Shown: positions 18,195 to 26,582, counted from the stretch's first letter. The stretch: DNA of 64,000 bases from an uncultured Chthoniobacterales bacterium (GCA_902805675.1 CADCTA010000002.1:1-64000); one strand, 5' to 3'. Numbers and translations: made by a program. Notes: a model not told the origin generated them from the sequence alone.

Positions 18195-20726
18195 ATGGCC
18201 GTGCCGAACCCGCTCCGCATGGGACCCTTGATCCGCAAACGCGATCAAGACGGAGATCGCTTTGAGCGCTTCAATATCGTCGTAGCGATCCTGATCGCCG
18301 GATGGGTGCCATCGGTCCTGATGCTCGTGGTCTCCTACACGATCCTGACGCACACGCTGGAATCCAAAATCCTGCGCGATCGCCAGACTTTTGTGCAGCT
18401 GATCGGCCACCTGGTAGGCGATGATTTCAGCCGCACCGGCGGCATCATCGAGTATTACCAGACGCAGCCCGACGTCTCGCGGATTCTGACTGGACCGACC
18501 CCGGAGGTCTCCGCCCAGCAGTGGCTGAATCAGACATTCTACTCCCATCCGCGCATCGATGGCATGTTCGTGGCCGCTCGCGATGGGCGCTTGATTGCAT
18601 CCATCCCAGCGGTGCCGCCGGAAGCCATTGCCGAATTTCCGTCTCAGCTCTGGCGCGAACAGGCTACGGCGTCCCCGTCCGTTTACGTCTCCCCGGTTCA
18701 CCCGCGTCTCTCCGACAGGCGGATGACGGCGGACATCGTCGGCGCCGTGCGCACTGCGGATGGCACCGTAGTCGGCTACCTCGGCGTGTCAGTTTTGGTC
18801 GAGAGGATGGGTCGCCGTTTGTCGACCATTGAGTTCGCGGATCAATCGATCTGCCAGGTCATCGATCAAAACGGCACCACGCTTTTCACGAATAACCTGC
18901 AGCCGAACACCGGGCCGATCGCCGCGCAGGCCCAGACGCTGATCAACGAGATCCGGACGAGCAAGAAAGGCCACGTGGATCGTTTCGAGAATCTCTACTC
19001 CTTCAGCCCGATCGACACGACGGGGTGGGTCACGATCGTCGAGCAGCCCAAAGCGGCCGCCTACAAACCCGTCCGCGACCTGCTAGGAAAGATCACCTTC
19101 CCTGCCGTCTGGCTGATCCTGCTCACCGCGGTCGGCGCGTGGCTGGCCGGCAAGTTCACCCGGCGACAGGCCGAAGCTGCGCGCCGGATCGAGCGCGAAG
19201 TCGTCTTCAACGAGAAGATTCTCGCCAACATGCCCAGCGGCATCGCGCTCGTCGACGCGAGCTCCCGCACGTTTCTCCAGGCAAACGACGCCTTCGTGAA
19301 CATGGCGAAGTTGTTCGGCGGATTCCCGGAAGATCGCGACTTCTCCGCGGGCACGTTTGACGAGGTCAAGATCGCGCCCTCGGACGCGATCGAGAAGGTC
19401 CTCGCGTTCGGCGCGCCGTTCCAGATAGTCGAGCATCCGTTCACCGATAAGAGCGGCATGACGCATTTCGTGAACATTAACCTGCTGCGCCTGCAGGGCG
19501 CGGAGCAGCGCATCCAGGGTGTGCTTTACCTCGTCGAAGACAAGACGCGTGACGTGACGCTGCGCCAGGAGTTGATCGGGGCAAACGCGGCCAAGGATCA
19601 ATTCCTCGCGCTCCTTTCCCATGAGCTGCGCAACCCTCTCTCGCCGGTCATCGCCATGGTCGGCGAACTCGAAGCTACCGCCGCTGGTTCGCAGGACGTG
19701 AAGCGCGCGCTCGAGGTCATCCGCCGCAATGTGGAACTCGAAGCCCGGCTCATCGATGACTTGCTCGACGTGACCCGCATCTCGAAAGGCAAACTCCAGC
19801 TCAGTCTCGAAACAGTGAACGTGCACGAGATCCTGCAGCGGGCCTACGAGATCTGCCGCGAGGACATCGTCGCCAAGAATCTGCGCATGGAATTCCGGCT
19901 ACGGGCCGAGAGCGTGCACGTCGAAGCCGACCCGGCGCGTCTCCAGCAGGTGTTTTGGAACCTGATCAAAAACAGCGTGAAGTTCACGCCTGCTCAGGGC
20001 CGCATCATCATCGAGACCTTCAATCCCGCGCCCGAGCAGATCGAGATTCGCACCACGGATACCGGCATTGGCATCGAGCCCGAGAAGATCGGCAAGATCT
20101 TCAACGCCTTCGAGCAAGGGCAAAGCTCGATCACCCGGCGCTTCGGTGGTCTCGGGCTCGGCCTGGCCATCTCGAAAGCCATGGTCTCAGCGCACAACGG
20201 CGACATTCGGGTCGAGAGCGAAGGCCGGGATCGCGGCGCCACCTTCATCGTCACTCTCCACACCGTCGCGGCGCCTGCCGTCAAGCAACCGGAGAAATCG
20301 GGCACGCCAGTGGGAGCGAGCAATGGCGCGAAACGCCGCGCCCAAACCGACGGACCTCGATTGCTCGTCGTCGACGATCACCACGACACCTGCACCGGCA
20401 TGAAGATGATGCTCGAGCGCCGCGGCTATCGTGTCGCAGTCGCGCATTCGGCCGATGAAGCGGTCGATCGAGCCGCCGAGCAGCCTTTCGATCTGCTGAT
20501 CAGCGACATCGGCCTGCCGGATCGCTCAGGCTATGAGCTGATGCAGGAGCTGCGCGAGAGCAAAGGCCTGCGCGGCATCGCGCTGAGCGGGTTCGGGATG
20601 GAAAACGACATCGCCCGGGCGCGCGAGGCCGGGTTTTCGGAACACCTGACCAAGCCGATCAACTTCGAGCGGCTGGAACAGGCGATCCACGATCTGCTCG
20701 ACGCGGAGCCGGCCTCGAGGCAGTAA
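18195..20726 (+). CDS. Hybrid sensor histidine kinase with dCache, PAS and C-terminal receiver
   Basis: Membrane sensor kinase of 843 residues. Layout: span 1 (about 27-50), periplasmic dCache-like sensor (about 55-290, with ILTG and YLGVSVLVERM), span 2 (about 298-318) and a PAS-type segment (about 335-460). HisKA follows with LALLSHELRNPLSP (phospho-acceptor His near 475), then HATPase with WNLIKNSVKFTP (N box), DTGIGIEPEKIGKIF (G1/F box) and FGGLGLGLAISKAM (G2). The receiver starts near 715 with LLVVDDHHDTC, phospho-accepting Asp near 770 in LLISDIGLPDRSG, and the conserved Lys in LTKPINF. All catalytic residues are intact. No response-regulator output gene is beside it, so the phosphate probably reaches a distant partner. 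Confidence 0.94.
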   Translation: MAVPNPLRMGPLIRKRDQDGDRFERFNIVVAILIAGWVPSVLMLVVSYTILTHTLESKILRDRQTFVQLIGHLVGDDFSRTGGIIEYYQTQPDVSRILTGPTPEVSAQQWLNQTFYSHPRIDGMFVAARDGRLIASIPAVPPEAIAEFPSQLWREQATASPSVYVSPVHPRLSDRRMTADIVGAVRTADGTVVGYLGVSVLVERMGRRLSTIEFADQSICQVIDQNGTTLFTNNLQPNTGPIAAQAQTLINEIRTSKKGHVDRFENLYSFSPIDTTGWVTIVEQPKAAAYKPVRDLLGKITFPAVWLILLTAVGAWLAGKFTRRQAEAARRIEREVVFNEKILANMPSGIALVDASSRTFLQANDAFVNMAKLFGGFPEDRDFSAGTFDEVKIAPSDAIEKVLAFGAPFQIVEHPFTDKSGMTHFVNINLLRLQGAEQRIQGVLYLVEDKTRDVTLRQELIGANAAKDQFLALLSHELRNPLSPVIAMVGELEATAAGSQDVKRALEVIRRNVELEARLIDDLLDVTRISKGKLQLSLETVNVHEILQRAYEICREDIVAKNLRMEFRLRAESVHVEADPARLQQVFWNLIKNSVKFTPAQGRIIIETFNPAPEQIEIRTTDTGIGIEPEKIGKIFNAFEQGQSSITRRFGGLGLGLAISKAMVSAHNGDIRVESEGRDRGATFIVTLHTVAAPAVKQPEKSGTPVGASNGAKRRAQTDGPRLLVVDDHHDTCTGMKMMLERRGYRVAVAHSADEAVDRAAEQPFDLLISDIGLPDRSGYELMQELRESKGLRGIALSGFGMENDIARAREAGFSEHLTKPINFERLEQAIHDLLDAEPASRQ

Positions 20727-20816
20727 AGCCGGGCGGACGCATTCGCCCCGGCGCGCAAGCTACCGGCACTTACAAGGGACGCGTCGGCTAGTGCCCGGCG
20801 AACGCTTACGGGCGAC

Positions 20817-21179
20817 CTAAGCCACGTTTGCGCGGACCCCGTTCGGGACCGCCGCCTGCTTCTTCTCCGAAGCATCTTTCAGCTCGCGTGACAGCTGCTC
20901 CACGCGCTGCCGCATGATCTTACCGGCCTTGAATTTCACCGTAGCTCGCGGCGGGATAACGAAGCTGCTGCCCGGCTCGTTCGGGTTCCGGCCCACGCGC
21001 GGCTTCGTCAGGCGAGGCTGGAAAACGCCGAAATTCCGCAGCTCCACGGGAACGTTCTTCGCCAAGCTGTCCGTGATGTGGTCCAGCGTCCGCTGAACTA
21101 CTTCAAACACCTCGTGCTGCACCATCCCAGTCTGGTTGCTTATCGCGACGACAATGTCTCGCTTGGTAAGCTTGGACAT
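20817..21179 (-). CDS. HU/IHF-family DNA-binding protein
   Basis: Small nucleoid protein of 120 residues; dimers bend DNA. The family pattern is clear: MSKLTKRDIVVAISNQTGM, a helical core with VVQRTLDHITDSLAKNVPVELRNFGVF, and the beta-arm RVGRNPNEPGSSFVIPPRATVKFKAGK with the intercalating Pro position (NPNEP). The last 25 residues after KAGKIMRQRV are an added basic/Ala tail. The RNPNEP arm is closer to the IHF-like branch than to canonical HU. It is convergent with the hybrid kinase, separated by 90 bp. The start ATG at 21179 is the only sensible one. Confidence 0.93.
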   Translation of the reverse strand: MSKLTKRDIVVAISNQTGMVQHEVFEVVQRTLDHITDSLAKNVPVELRNFGVFQPRLTKPRVGRNPNEPGSSFVIPPRATVKFKAGKIMRQRVEQLSRELKDASEKKQAAVPNGVRANVA

Positions 21180-21505
21180 ACTTTAGCAATCGATTGCCGC
21201 CCCCCGTTTAGGTGGAACCATTTGCAACTTTTCAGAAAATTTACGTCAGCAACGTAACGACATGCCAGCCACTGCTGACGCCCGAGCCGCGCTTTGTCAT
21301 CGCCCCGCAATAAAGGTCACGCGCCCCCGCATCTATCCGGCGGAGCTGCTACCTTAGTATCTAAAGCTTAGCGCCCCGACTCGCCTGTTTTGATCGAGAA
21401 AGCTGGGTGGCTTAGGGATCCGGAACTTCCCGCTAACAGGCGCTGATAGCTGCTCCGCCGCCCGCGCGCCGCAGCGCAGCAGTGAAGCTGCTGCCGGCGA
21501 CGTGA
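21180..21505. other. Intergenic region upstream of the HU/IHF gene
   Basis: About 325 bp between the HU/IHF start and the end of the coiled-coil protein gene, both on the minus strand. The part nearest HU (21215-21265) is A/T-rich and contains TTGCTGACGTAA and TTTTCTGAAAAG on the minus strand, so a promoter here is plausible, but no well-matched -35/-10 pair can be assigned. The remainder shows no credible gene. Confidence 0.4.
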
Positions 21506-21943
21506 TTAGTAGGTAGCCGTCGCGCCCCTGCGAAATATCCGGGTAAAGAAGTACGAAAACGCCGTCAGACGCGCGAGTTCCTTGCGCCGAGACTTCAACT
21601 GGCCCTGTAAGACGCCCAGCTTTGTAAACACCGCATTCCACTCGCTCTCGAGGCGACGCACTTCATCGTTCGTGAGCTCGCGCACGCTACGCATCGAGAC
21701 GCCGCGCTGCAGCACATTCATCGCGCGGCCGGAGAGTTCGCCCAGGATGCCCAGCTCGCGAAAGACGTGCTCGGTTTCCTGCAGCAGATTTGCGCGGATC
21801 TCCGTGAACTGGCGCTCCTGCTCCGCCGAGATGATCGGCTTCGCCTTATCCAGGCCGTAGGTGATCAGGTCGTGCAACCGCTTCCAGCCATCGAGCTGCA
21901 GCGTCAGCATCCGGAGCTGCGATTCCAGTGATTTGTCTCTCAT
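21506..21943 (-). CDS. Unrecognised helical protein, possible partner of the DUF4388 protein
   Basis: A 145-residue protein, almost entirely charged helix (MRDKSLESQLRMLTLQLDG, AKPIISAEQERQFTEIRANL, ELTNDEVRRLESEWNAVFTK), with heptad-like spacing suggesting coiled coil. A short aromatic stretch FSYFFTRIF near the C-terminus could touch the membrane. I do not recognise the family. It overlaps the upstream DUF4388/receiver-like gene by 4 nt, so the two are probably made together and may interact in signalling. Codon use looks like that of real genes. Confidence 0.75.
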   Translation of the reverse strand: MRDKSLESQLRMLTLQLDGWKRLHDLITYGLDKAKPIISAEQERQFTEIRANLLQETEHVFRELGILGELSGRAMNVLQRGVSMRSVRELTNDEVRRLESEWNAVFTKLGVLQGQLKSRRKELARLTAFSYFFTRIFRRGATATY

Positions 21944-22707
21944 GATTGCCCTGAAGCGCTCAGCTCCATCGTTTCGTCGAGTTTCTGCAGGTTATCGATC
22001 AGGAGGTGCGCCCATGGCCGGTCGACCGTCTGCACCTGGCTGATGATTCCTTCTTCAAAATAGAACCGGCCCTGGCGCCAGCGGAAGACTTCCGCGACGG
22101 CGGATTCGCCCTCGAGGCTGCCGAAAACCGCATGCCGCACCGAGCCGTGGTGCAGGTAGATCTCGCTGTTCCCGCGGCCGGACTTAAACGTGAACCGGCC
22201 GCTGCGCTGCCCGAGGCAGCTCATCTGCAGGATTTCAGCTGCGGAAAACTGATTGAGGTTACCGATCAAGGAGTGGCACGGGTCGATCCCCTCGGATGCG
22301 GAACCGGATTGAGTCTCAAGCGAGCGAACAAAGGCGCGGAGCGACTTGCGCAGGCGCGCTTCGCCGCGGCCGGTTGTTACGCGCTTGATCTTCTGCTGCG
22401 CCGCTTTTTCGCCAAAGGCATCGTCGTCAGCCCGCGGCGTGAGGCACAAGATACGGAGCGAAGGGAAATGCTGGCGCCCGCTTGTAGCCTGCTCGATTGC
22501 CTTGGCGGGCTCCCCTTCGACAACGAAGCCGTCGAAGTTCTCGGCCAGGAGAACGCTGATCGCCTCCGGCATGGTGCGCACAATGCGCGTCTCCAGACCC
22601 TCGATTTCGTCAAAAATTGCGAGGGAATCATCCTGGAACACAGGATCGGCGTTGAGGATGAGCAGACGGGTTTCCACGGTGCGTGAGGAGCAACCTCTAT
22701 TTAGCAA
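21940..22707 (-). CDS. Receiver-like plus DUF4388 (PATAN) domain protein
   Basis: A 255-residue protein. The N-terminal half (about 12-125) resembles a degenerate receiver fold (RLLILNADPVFQDDS, RTMPEAISVLLAENFDGFVVEGEP, SLRILCLTPR) but lacks a clear phosphorylatable Asp and the KP motif. The C-terminal half (about 143-245) is a DUF4388/PATAN domain with SLIGNLNQFSAAEILQMSCL, SGRFTF, GEIYLHHG-like EIYLHHGSVRHA and ESAVAEVFRWRQGRFYFEEG. DUF4388 domains occur in two-component and gliding/chemosensory proteins of deltaproteobacteria and cyanobacteria. The ATG at 22707 is used; a GTG at 22677 (METRLLIL) would start right at the fold. It overlaps the downstream helical protein by 4 nt. Confidence 0.82.
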   Translation of the reverse strand: MLNRGCSSRTVETRLLILNADPVFQDDSLAIFDEIEGLETRIVRTMPEAISVLLAENFDGFVVEGEPAKAIEQATSGRQHFPSLRILCLTPRADDDAFGEKAAQQKIKRVTTGRGEARLRKSLRAFVRSLETQSGSASEGIDPCHSLIGNLNQFSAAEILQMSCLGQRSGRFTFKSGRGNSEIYLHHGSVRHAVFGSLEGESAVAEVFRWRQGRFYFEEGIISQVQTVDRPWAHLLIDNLQKLDETMELSASGQS

Positions 22708-22778
22708 GAAGCCTGCCGAGCACCGCCCGCCACCTACTTAGGCGCTGCATGTACGGATTTCCCGTACGCTAGTCCGCT

Positions 22779-23726
22779 TCAGCGCCGCCAGGCAGTCCGC
22801 TCCGGCGGTGCGGCGTAGCCATGGGGAGCAACCTCATGGGCGGTGCGGAAATGCACCTTCCCGACCTGCCGTAGCACCTCTGGTCCGTTCTTCTCCACTA
22901 ATTGCCGCGCCACCTCCTTCACCGCGGCCGAAACGCCGCGCCCAAGCTTCACGCCAAGCGCTTTGCCCTTTCGATCGAGCCAATTGATGAACTCCTCGCG
23001 CGCGATGATCGAAGCAGCAGCTACCGCGAGATCCGATTCCGCCTTCGTCCGTTGGTCGAGCTGAATGGCGCGGCCGCGCTCCCCGAGCGCGCGCTCGATG
23101 ATGCTCGCATCGGCAAATTTGTCCGACAACGCGCGCGGGCAATCCGTGCGTTTTCCGAGCAGATTCTCGATCACTCGGGCGTGGCCCCAACCGAGCAGCC
23201 GGTTGAGGTTGCCGAACTTCTCATAGAGCTGGTTGTATTTCTCCGGCCCGATCACGACCGAATCGAGCACGGCGCCTTGCGTGTGCCGGATCGTATCCGC
23301 GAGCGCGTGGATCCGCGCATCCGAGCCGATGCGCTTGCTGTCCTGGATGCCGGCTTCCATGAACTTGCGCGCGATCCCACGGTCCACGTAGACGCCCGCG
23401 ATCACCAACGGGCCGAAGAAGTCGCCCTTCCCGCTCTCATCGACGCCGAAGTGCGGCTCGAACATCTCCGGCGAATGCACTTCCTCGTATCCGAGCTTCG
23501 CCTCTTCCAGAATGTTCGGCTCGAGCTGGAACTGCACGAACTCCTCGATCCCCTTCCCCTGCAGCAAAACCTTCGGCCCCTTCTCGTAGACCGCGATGCT
23601 GAGCTTGTCCTTCTGCGCGAAGAACAACGTGTACGGCCGCGGCGCAAACTTGAACCCGAGCTCGTCGACGAGGGCGCGGAGCTTCGTGGCCTGCTCCGGA
23701 GTCAACGCGTGGGTGTAGGAAGTCAT
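22779..23726 (-). CDS. rnhC: Ribonuclease HIII
   Basis: Endonuclease that cuts the RNA strand of RNA/DNA hybrids. The 315 residues have the RNase HIII-specific N-terminal TBP-like domain (about 1-85, with FAPRPYTLFFAQKDKLSIAVY and GPKVLLQGKG). The catalytic domain follows: FGVDESGKGDFFGPLVIAG (acidic pair Asp96-Glu97), QDSKRI (Asp129), KTRTD-like positions, and a later KAESDLAVAAASIIARE. An open frame extends to 23942, but that extension is only translated GAACGTC repeat (TFDVRRS units), so the ATG at 23726 giving MTSYTHALTP is chosen. It is divergent from mutY, and the promoter interval between them is occupied by the heptamer array. Confidence 0.95.
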   Translation of the reverse strand: MTSYTHALTPEQATKLRALVDELGFKFAPRPYTLFFAQKDKLSIAVYEKGPKVLLQGKGIEEFVQFQLEPNILEEAKLGYEEVHSPEMFEPHFGVDESGKGDFFGPLVIAGVYVDRGIARKFMEAGIQDSKRIGSDARIHALADTIRHTQGAVLDSVVIGPEKYNQLYEKFGNLNRLLGWGHARVIENLLGKRTDCPRALSDKFADASIIERALGERGRAIQLDQRTKAESDLAVAAASIIAREEFINWLDRKGKALGVKLGRGVSAAVKEVARQLVEKNGPEVLRQVGKVHFRTAHEVAPHGYAAPPERTAWRR

Positions 23727-23727
23727 T

Positions 23728-23796
23728 GAACGTCGAACGTCGAACGTCGAACGTCGAACGTCGAACGTCGAACGTCGAACGTCGAACGTCGAACTC
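23728..23796. repeat. Tandem array of nine GAACGTC heptamers
   Basis: Nine perfect consecutive copies of GAACGTC (23728-23790) plus a broken tenth, beginning 2 bp upstream of the rnhC start codon. Three units make 21 bp, so the array reads as ERRTSNV in every forward frame and DVRRSTF in every reverse frame, with no stop in any frame. Confidence 0.95.
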
Positions 23797-23813
23797 GGAA
23801 TGGAGACAAGTTG

Positions 23814-24857
23814 ATGCTCACCGCTTCTGCCGTTCGAAGTTCGACGTTCGACGTTCAACGTTCGACGTTTGCTCCCTCCGAGTTCCGGCGCCGTCTCCTC
23901 TCCTGGTATCGCAAACACGGACGCGACCTCCCGTGGCGTCACACCCGTGATCCATACGCCGTGCTCGTCTCGGAGTTGATGCTACAGCAGACGCAGGTGG
24001 CGACGGTGATTCCGTATTACCGCGGTTGGCTCCAGCGGTTCCCAGATTTCGAAACCCTCGCCGCCGCATCGGAATCGGACGTCCTGCACGCGTGGCAGGG
24101 CCTGGGTTACTACGCGCGCGCGCGCAATCTCCACGCCGCCGCCAAGGCAGTCGTCGCCCACTACGCCGGCACATTGCCGCGTTGCGCCACCGCGATGCAA
24201 AAGCTGCCTGGCATCGGCCGCTACACCGCCAACGCTGTCGCCAGCTTCGCTTTCGATCAGTCAGTGCCAATCGTCGAGGCAAACACCGCGAGACTCTTTG
24301 CTCGCCTGATGAACCTGCAGATGAGGATCGATTCCGGCACCGGGCGTGATGCGCTCTGGCAATTCGCAAGCGACCTCGTGCCCGCGCGACACGCCGGAAC
24401 GGTCAACTCGGCGCTGATGGATCTCGGCGCGATGATCTGCGTCCCTGGCGAACCAAAATGTGGCGAGTGCCCGGTCCGGCGTTTCTGCCGCGCGGTGGCG
24501 CCGGCGAAGCTGCCACTGAAGCAACGCCGCGCAGTGCTAAAGACGTTGAATGAGCCGCATCAGTTCGTGCAACGATCCGGCCGCGTTCTGCTTGAGCAGT
24601 CGACAGGACGCTGGCGTGGCATGTGGATCCTGCCGCGCCTCCATGAGCCACGTGCCGCGGCCCGTCTCCTCCACCGCTCCCACTTCCCGTTCACGCACCA
24701 CCGCGTCACGCTTGATGTGTTCGATGCGAAGCAAGTTCCCGCATCGCCCACCCATCGCTGGTTCGCCCTCGGCGAGATCGCGTCCATTCCCGTTCCGTCA
24801 CCACATCGGCGGGCATTGAACGCGCTGCTTACCGCCCGCTCGCCAGCGCTTAATTGA
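23814..24857 (+). CDS. mutY: A/G-specific adenine DNA glycosylase
   Basis: Base-excision enzyme that removes adenine mispaired with 8-oxoguanine. The 347 residues contain the HhH-GPD domain with SELMLQQTQVATVIPYY (Glu54), the hairpin LPGIGRYTANAV, and the 4Fe-4S loop Cys209-x6-Cys216-x2-Cys219-x5-Cys225. A C-terminal NUDIX-like 8-oxoG recognition domain follows. At the position of the catalytic Asp (E. coli Asp138, in LDGN) the sequence reads VEANTAR, so a Glu (155) appears instead. The first 20 residues (SSTFDVQRSTF) are translated heptamer repeat, and the conserved protein begins near PSEFRRRLLSWY. The ATG at 23814 has GGAG 8 nt upstream, so the repeat-derived leader is probably translated. 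Confidence 0.9.
   Translation: MLTASAVRSSTFDVQRSTFAPSEFRRRLLSWYRKHGRDLPWRHTRDPYAVLVSELMLQQTQVATVIPYYRGWLQRFPDFETLAAASESDVLHAWQGLGYYARARNLHAAAKAVVAHYAGTLPRCATAMQKLPGIGRYTANAVASFAFDQSVPIVEANTARLFARLMNLQMRIDSGTGRDALWQFASDLVPARHAGTVNSALMDLGAMICVPGEPKCGECPVRRFCRAVAPAKLPLKQRRAVLKTLNEPHQFVQRSGRVLLEQSTGRWRGMWILPRLHEPRAAARLLHRSHFPFTHHRVTLDVFDAKQVPASPTHRWFALGEIASIPVPSPHRRALNALLTARSPALN
23832..23870. repeat. Degenerate GAACGTC heptamers in reverse orientation, inside the mutY 5' end
   Basis: About five copies of GACGTTC-type units (GTTCGAA, GTTCGAC, GTTCGAC, GTTCAAC, GTTCGAC) inverted relative to the array at 23728, with which they could pair as a hairpin of about 40 bp around the mutY ribosome-binding site. 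They are translated as STFDVQRSTF at the MutY N-terminus. Confidence 0.9.
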
Positions 24858-24892
24858 ACGTTGGACGTTGAGCGTTGGACGTTCGACGTTCG
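24856..24892. repeat. Degenerate GAACGTT/GGACGTT heptamers between mutY and yicC
   Basis: About five diverged 7-bp units (GAACGTT, GGACGTT, GAGCGTT, GGACGTT, CGACGTT) start at the mutY stop codon and end 8 bp before the yicC start. They are the same family as the array at 23728. Confidence 0.88.
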
Positions 24893-24900
24893 GCTTCACG

Positions 24901-25776
24901 ATGCGCTCGATGACCGGTTATGGCCGCGGCGAAGCAGACCACGCCGGGGTGAAATTCAGCGTCGAGCTGAACTCCGTGAATCGGAAGCAGAGCGACATCG
25001 TGATCAACCTCCCGCGTGAATTCGCCGAGCTCGAGCCGCGCATTCGCCAGGCGATCAACGAGAAGCTTTCACGCGGTCGCACCAGCGTGAATGTCTCCGC
25101 GCAGGATGGCGCAAACGGCTCACGCAAGCTGGCACTCGACACCGCGCTCGCCCGCTCCTATCACGACGCGATGCGCGCGCTGCAGAAGGAACTCAACGCG
25201 CCCGGCGAGATCAGCATCGGCACGATCCTGCAGGCGCCAGGCGTGATGCGCTTCTCGGAAAACAGCATCAATGCAGAGCAGGCGTGGCCGGCCGTAGAGC
25301 GCGCGCTCGGCAGTGCGCTCTCCGAGCTGGTGAAGATGCGCCAGAGCGAAGGCAAACACCTCGCGAAAGATTTAACGCAGCGGCTGAAGCTCATCCGGCG
25401 TGAGACCAAGGAGGTCGGCCGGCTGTTTCCTGATGTGGTGAAGAAATACCGCGCCGCACTCTTCGATCGTATCGCGAAGGCGGGCGTTGAAGTCGGCGGC
25501 GAGGATGACCGCTTGCTCAAAGAAGTCTCGCTCTTTGCGGACAGGTCGGACGTATCCGAAGAGCTGACGCGCCTTGCCAGTCATCTCGCGCAATTCGAGC
25601 AGCACTTGAGCAAAGAGGAGCCGGTCGGCCGCACGCTCGAGTTCATCACCCAGGAGATCTTTCGCGAGTTGAACACGCTCGGCGCGAAAGCGAACGACGC
25701 CGCGATCTCGCAGCGGGTTGTATTTTGCAAAGCCGAGCTCGAGAAAATCCGCGAGCAAATCCAAAACCTTGAGTAA
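24901..25776 (+). CDS. YicC-family endoribonuclease
   Basis: A 291-residue YicC/YloC-family protein; members are conserved in bacteria, act as endoribonucleases, and in E. coli YicC takes part in small-RNA turnover. Characteristic parts are MRSMTGYGRGEA at the N-terminus, VELNSVNRKQSDIVINLPREFAELE, RGRTSVNVS, and the C-terminal DUF1732 block SLFADRSDVSEELTRLASHL, GRTLEFITQEIFRELNTLGAKAND and KAELEKIREQIQNLE. Only an E-rich late helix and a NRK/NSKFLD-like variant differ from textbook members. The start at 24901 is the conserved MRSMTGYG; an upstream frame to 24868 is repeat sequence. It overlaps gmk, a pairing found widely in bacteria. Confidence 0.95.
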   Translation: MRSMTGYGRGEADHAGVKFSVELNSVNRKQSDIVINLPREFAELEPRIRQAINEKLSRGRTSVNVSAQDGANGSRKLALDTALARSYHDAMRALQKELNAPGEISIGTILQAPGVMRFSENSINAEQAWPAVERALGSALSELVKMRQSEGKHLAKDLTQRLKLIRRETKEVGRLFPDVVKKYRAALFDRIAKAGVEVGGEDDRLLKEVSLFADRSDVSEELTRLASHLAQFEQHLSKEEPVGRTLEFITQEIFRELNTLGAKANDAAISQRVVFCKAELEKIREQIQNLE

Positions 25777-26380
25777 ACAATTCACGCGCCGGGGAATTCT
25801 GTTCGTCGTCTCTGCGCCATCCGGTGCAGGCAAGACGACCCTGTGCGACGCATTGCGGCAGACGCCCGATTTCGTCTACTCGGTCTCGTGCACGACGCGG
25901 CCTCCACGAGCCGGCGAAACGGAGGGTGAGGATTATCACTTTCTTCCGGAGAAGGATTTCCTGCAGCGCGTCGACGCTGGCGAATTCCTCGAGTACGCAA
26001 AAGTCCACGAGAGTTACTACGGCACCCTTCATGGACCAATCCGCGCTAATCTCGACAATGGCATCGACGTGTTGATCGACGTGGACACACAAGGCGCCGC
26101 CTCAATCCGCAGCTACAACGACGAATTCATCCGCCGATCGCTCTGCGATGTTTTCATCATGCCGCCGGATCTCGACGAGCTGCGACGCCGGCTAACGAAG
26201 CGCGGCACCGAGACCGAACAGCAGATCGATCTGCGCCTCTCCAACGCCGCACGCGAGATGGAGCTATGGCGGGACTACCGCTACACCATCATCAGTAAAT
26301 CGATGGAAGAGGATCTCCTCAAGTTCCGCCACATCATGGGCGCTGAACGTTACCTCAGCAGGCGCCTTCTCCTCTCATGA
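25769..26380 (+). CDS. gmk: Guanylate kinase
   Basis: Phosphorylates GMP to GDP with ATP. The 203 residues show the P-loop SAPSGAGKTTLC, the GMP-binding SVSCTTRPPRAGETEGEDYHFL, EFLEYAKVHESYYGT, IDVDTQGAASIR, and the lid region RLTKRGTETEQQIDLRL. No ATG is well placed; the TTG at 25769, overlapping the last codons of yicC by 8 nt, gives MSKQFTRRGILFVV and the usual length, so it is chosen. The frame is also open from 25718 inside yicC, but that would duplicate coding sequence. Translation is probably coupled to yicC. An inverted-repeat element follows the stop. Confidence 0.94.
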   Translation: MSKQFTRRGILFVVSAPSGAGKTTLCDALRQTPDFVYSVSCTTRPPRAGETEGEDYHFLPEKDFLQRVDAGEFLEYAKVHESYYGTLHGPIRANLDNGIDVLIDVDTQGAASIRSYNDEFIRRSLCDVFIMPPDLDELRRRLTKRGTETEQQIDLRLSNAAREMELWRDYRYTIISKSMEEDLLKFRHIMGAERYLSRRLLLS

Positions 26381-26419
26381 CCGCGATGCACTCAAGATGC
26401 GTGTCGTCTCTCATGCGCG

Positions 26420-26543
26420 GTCATCCTGAGCCGCGCAGACGGCGAAGGACCTCACGCAGGGTGCTCTCGATATCGCCCGCCGGTTCCTATGCCAAGGACC
26501 CTGCGCGAGATCCTTCGGCGCGCTTCGCCAGCCTCAGGATGAC
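26420..26543. repeat. Inverted repeat, GTCATCCTGAG family, copy 1
   Basis: Element bounded by GTCATCCTGAGCCGCG and CCTCAGGATGAC with internal arms reading GACGGCGAAGGACCTCACGC on one side and a diverged GAGATCCTTCGGCGCG on the other. It lies between gmk and coaC. Related copies are at 31824, 36262, 53345 and 56810. Confidence 0.9.
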
Positions 26544-26582
26544 GGCGCGTGCTTCGTCAGGCGGTTCGTCCATTTAGTCGCC

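Noticed and set aside
21354-21641. A 95-codon minus-strand frame overlapping the end of the helical protein gene
   Set aside because: It overlaps a better-supported frame, lacks a ribosome-binding site and has no recognisable family.
22902-23729. A 275-codon plus-strand frame opposite rnhC
   Set aside because: The RNase HIII frame carries the conserved acidic residues; the plus-strand frame has no domain.
23728-23796. CRISPR or microsatellite artefact
   Set aside because: The 7-bp units have no spacers; related diverged units at three other sites argue against a simple assembly artefact.
26381-26582. Small protein between gmk and coaC
   Set aside because: The short open frame is translated inverted-repeat sequence.
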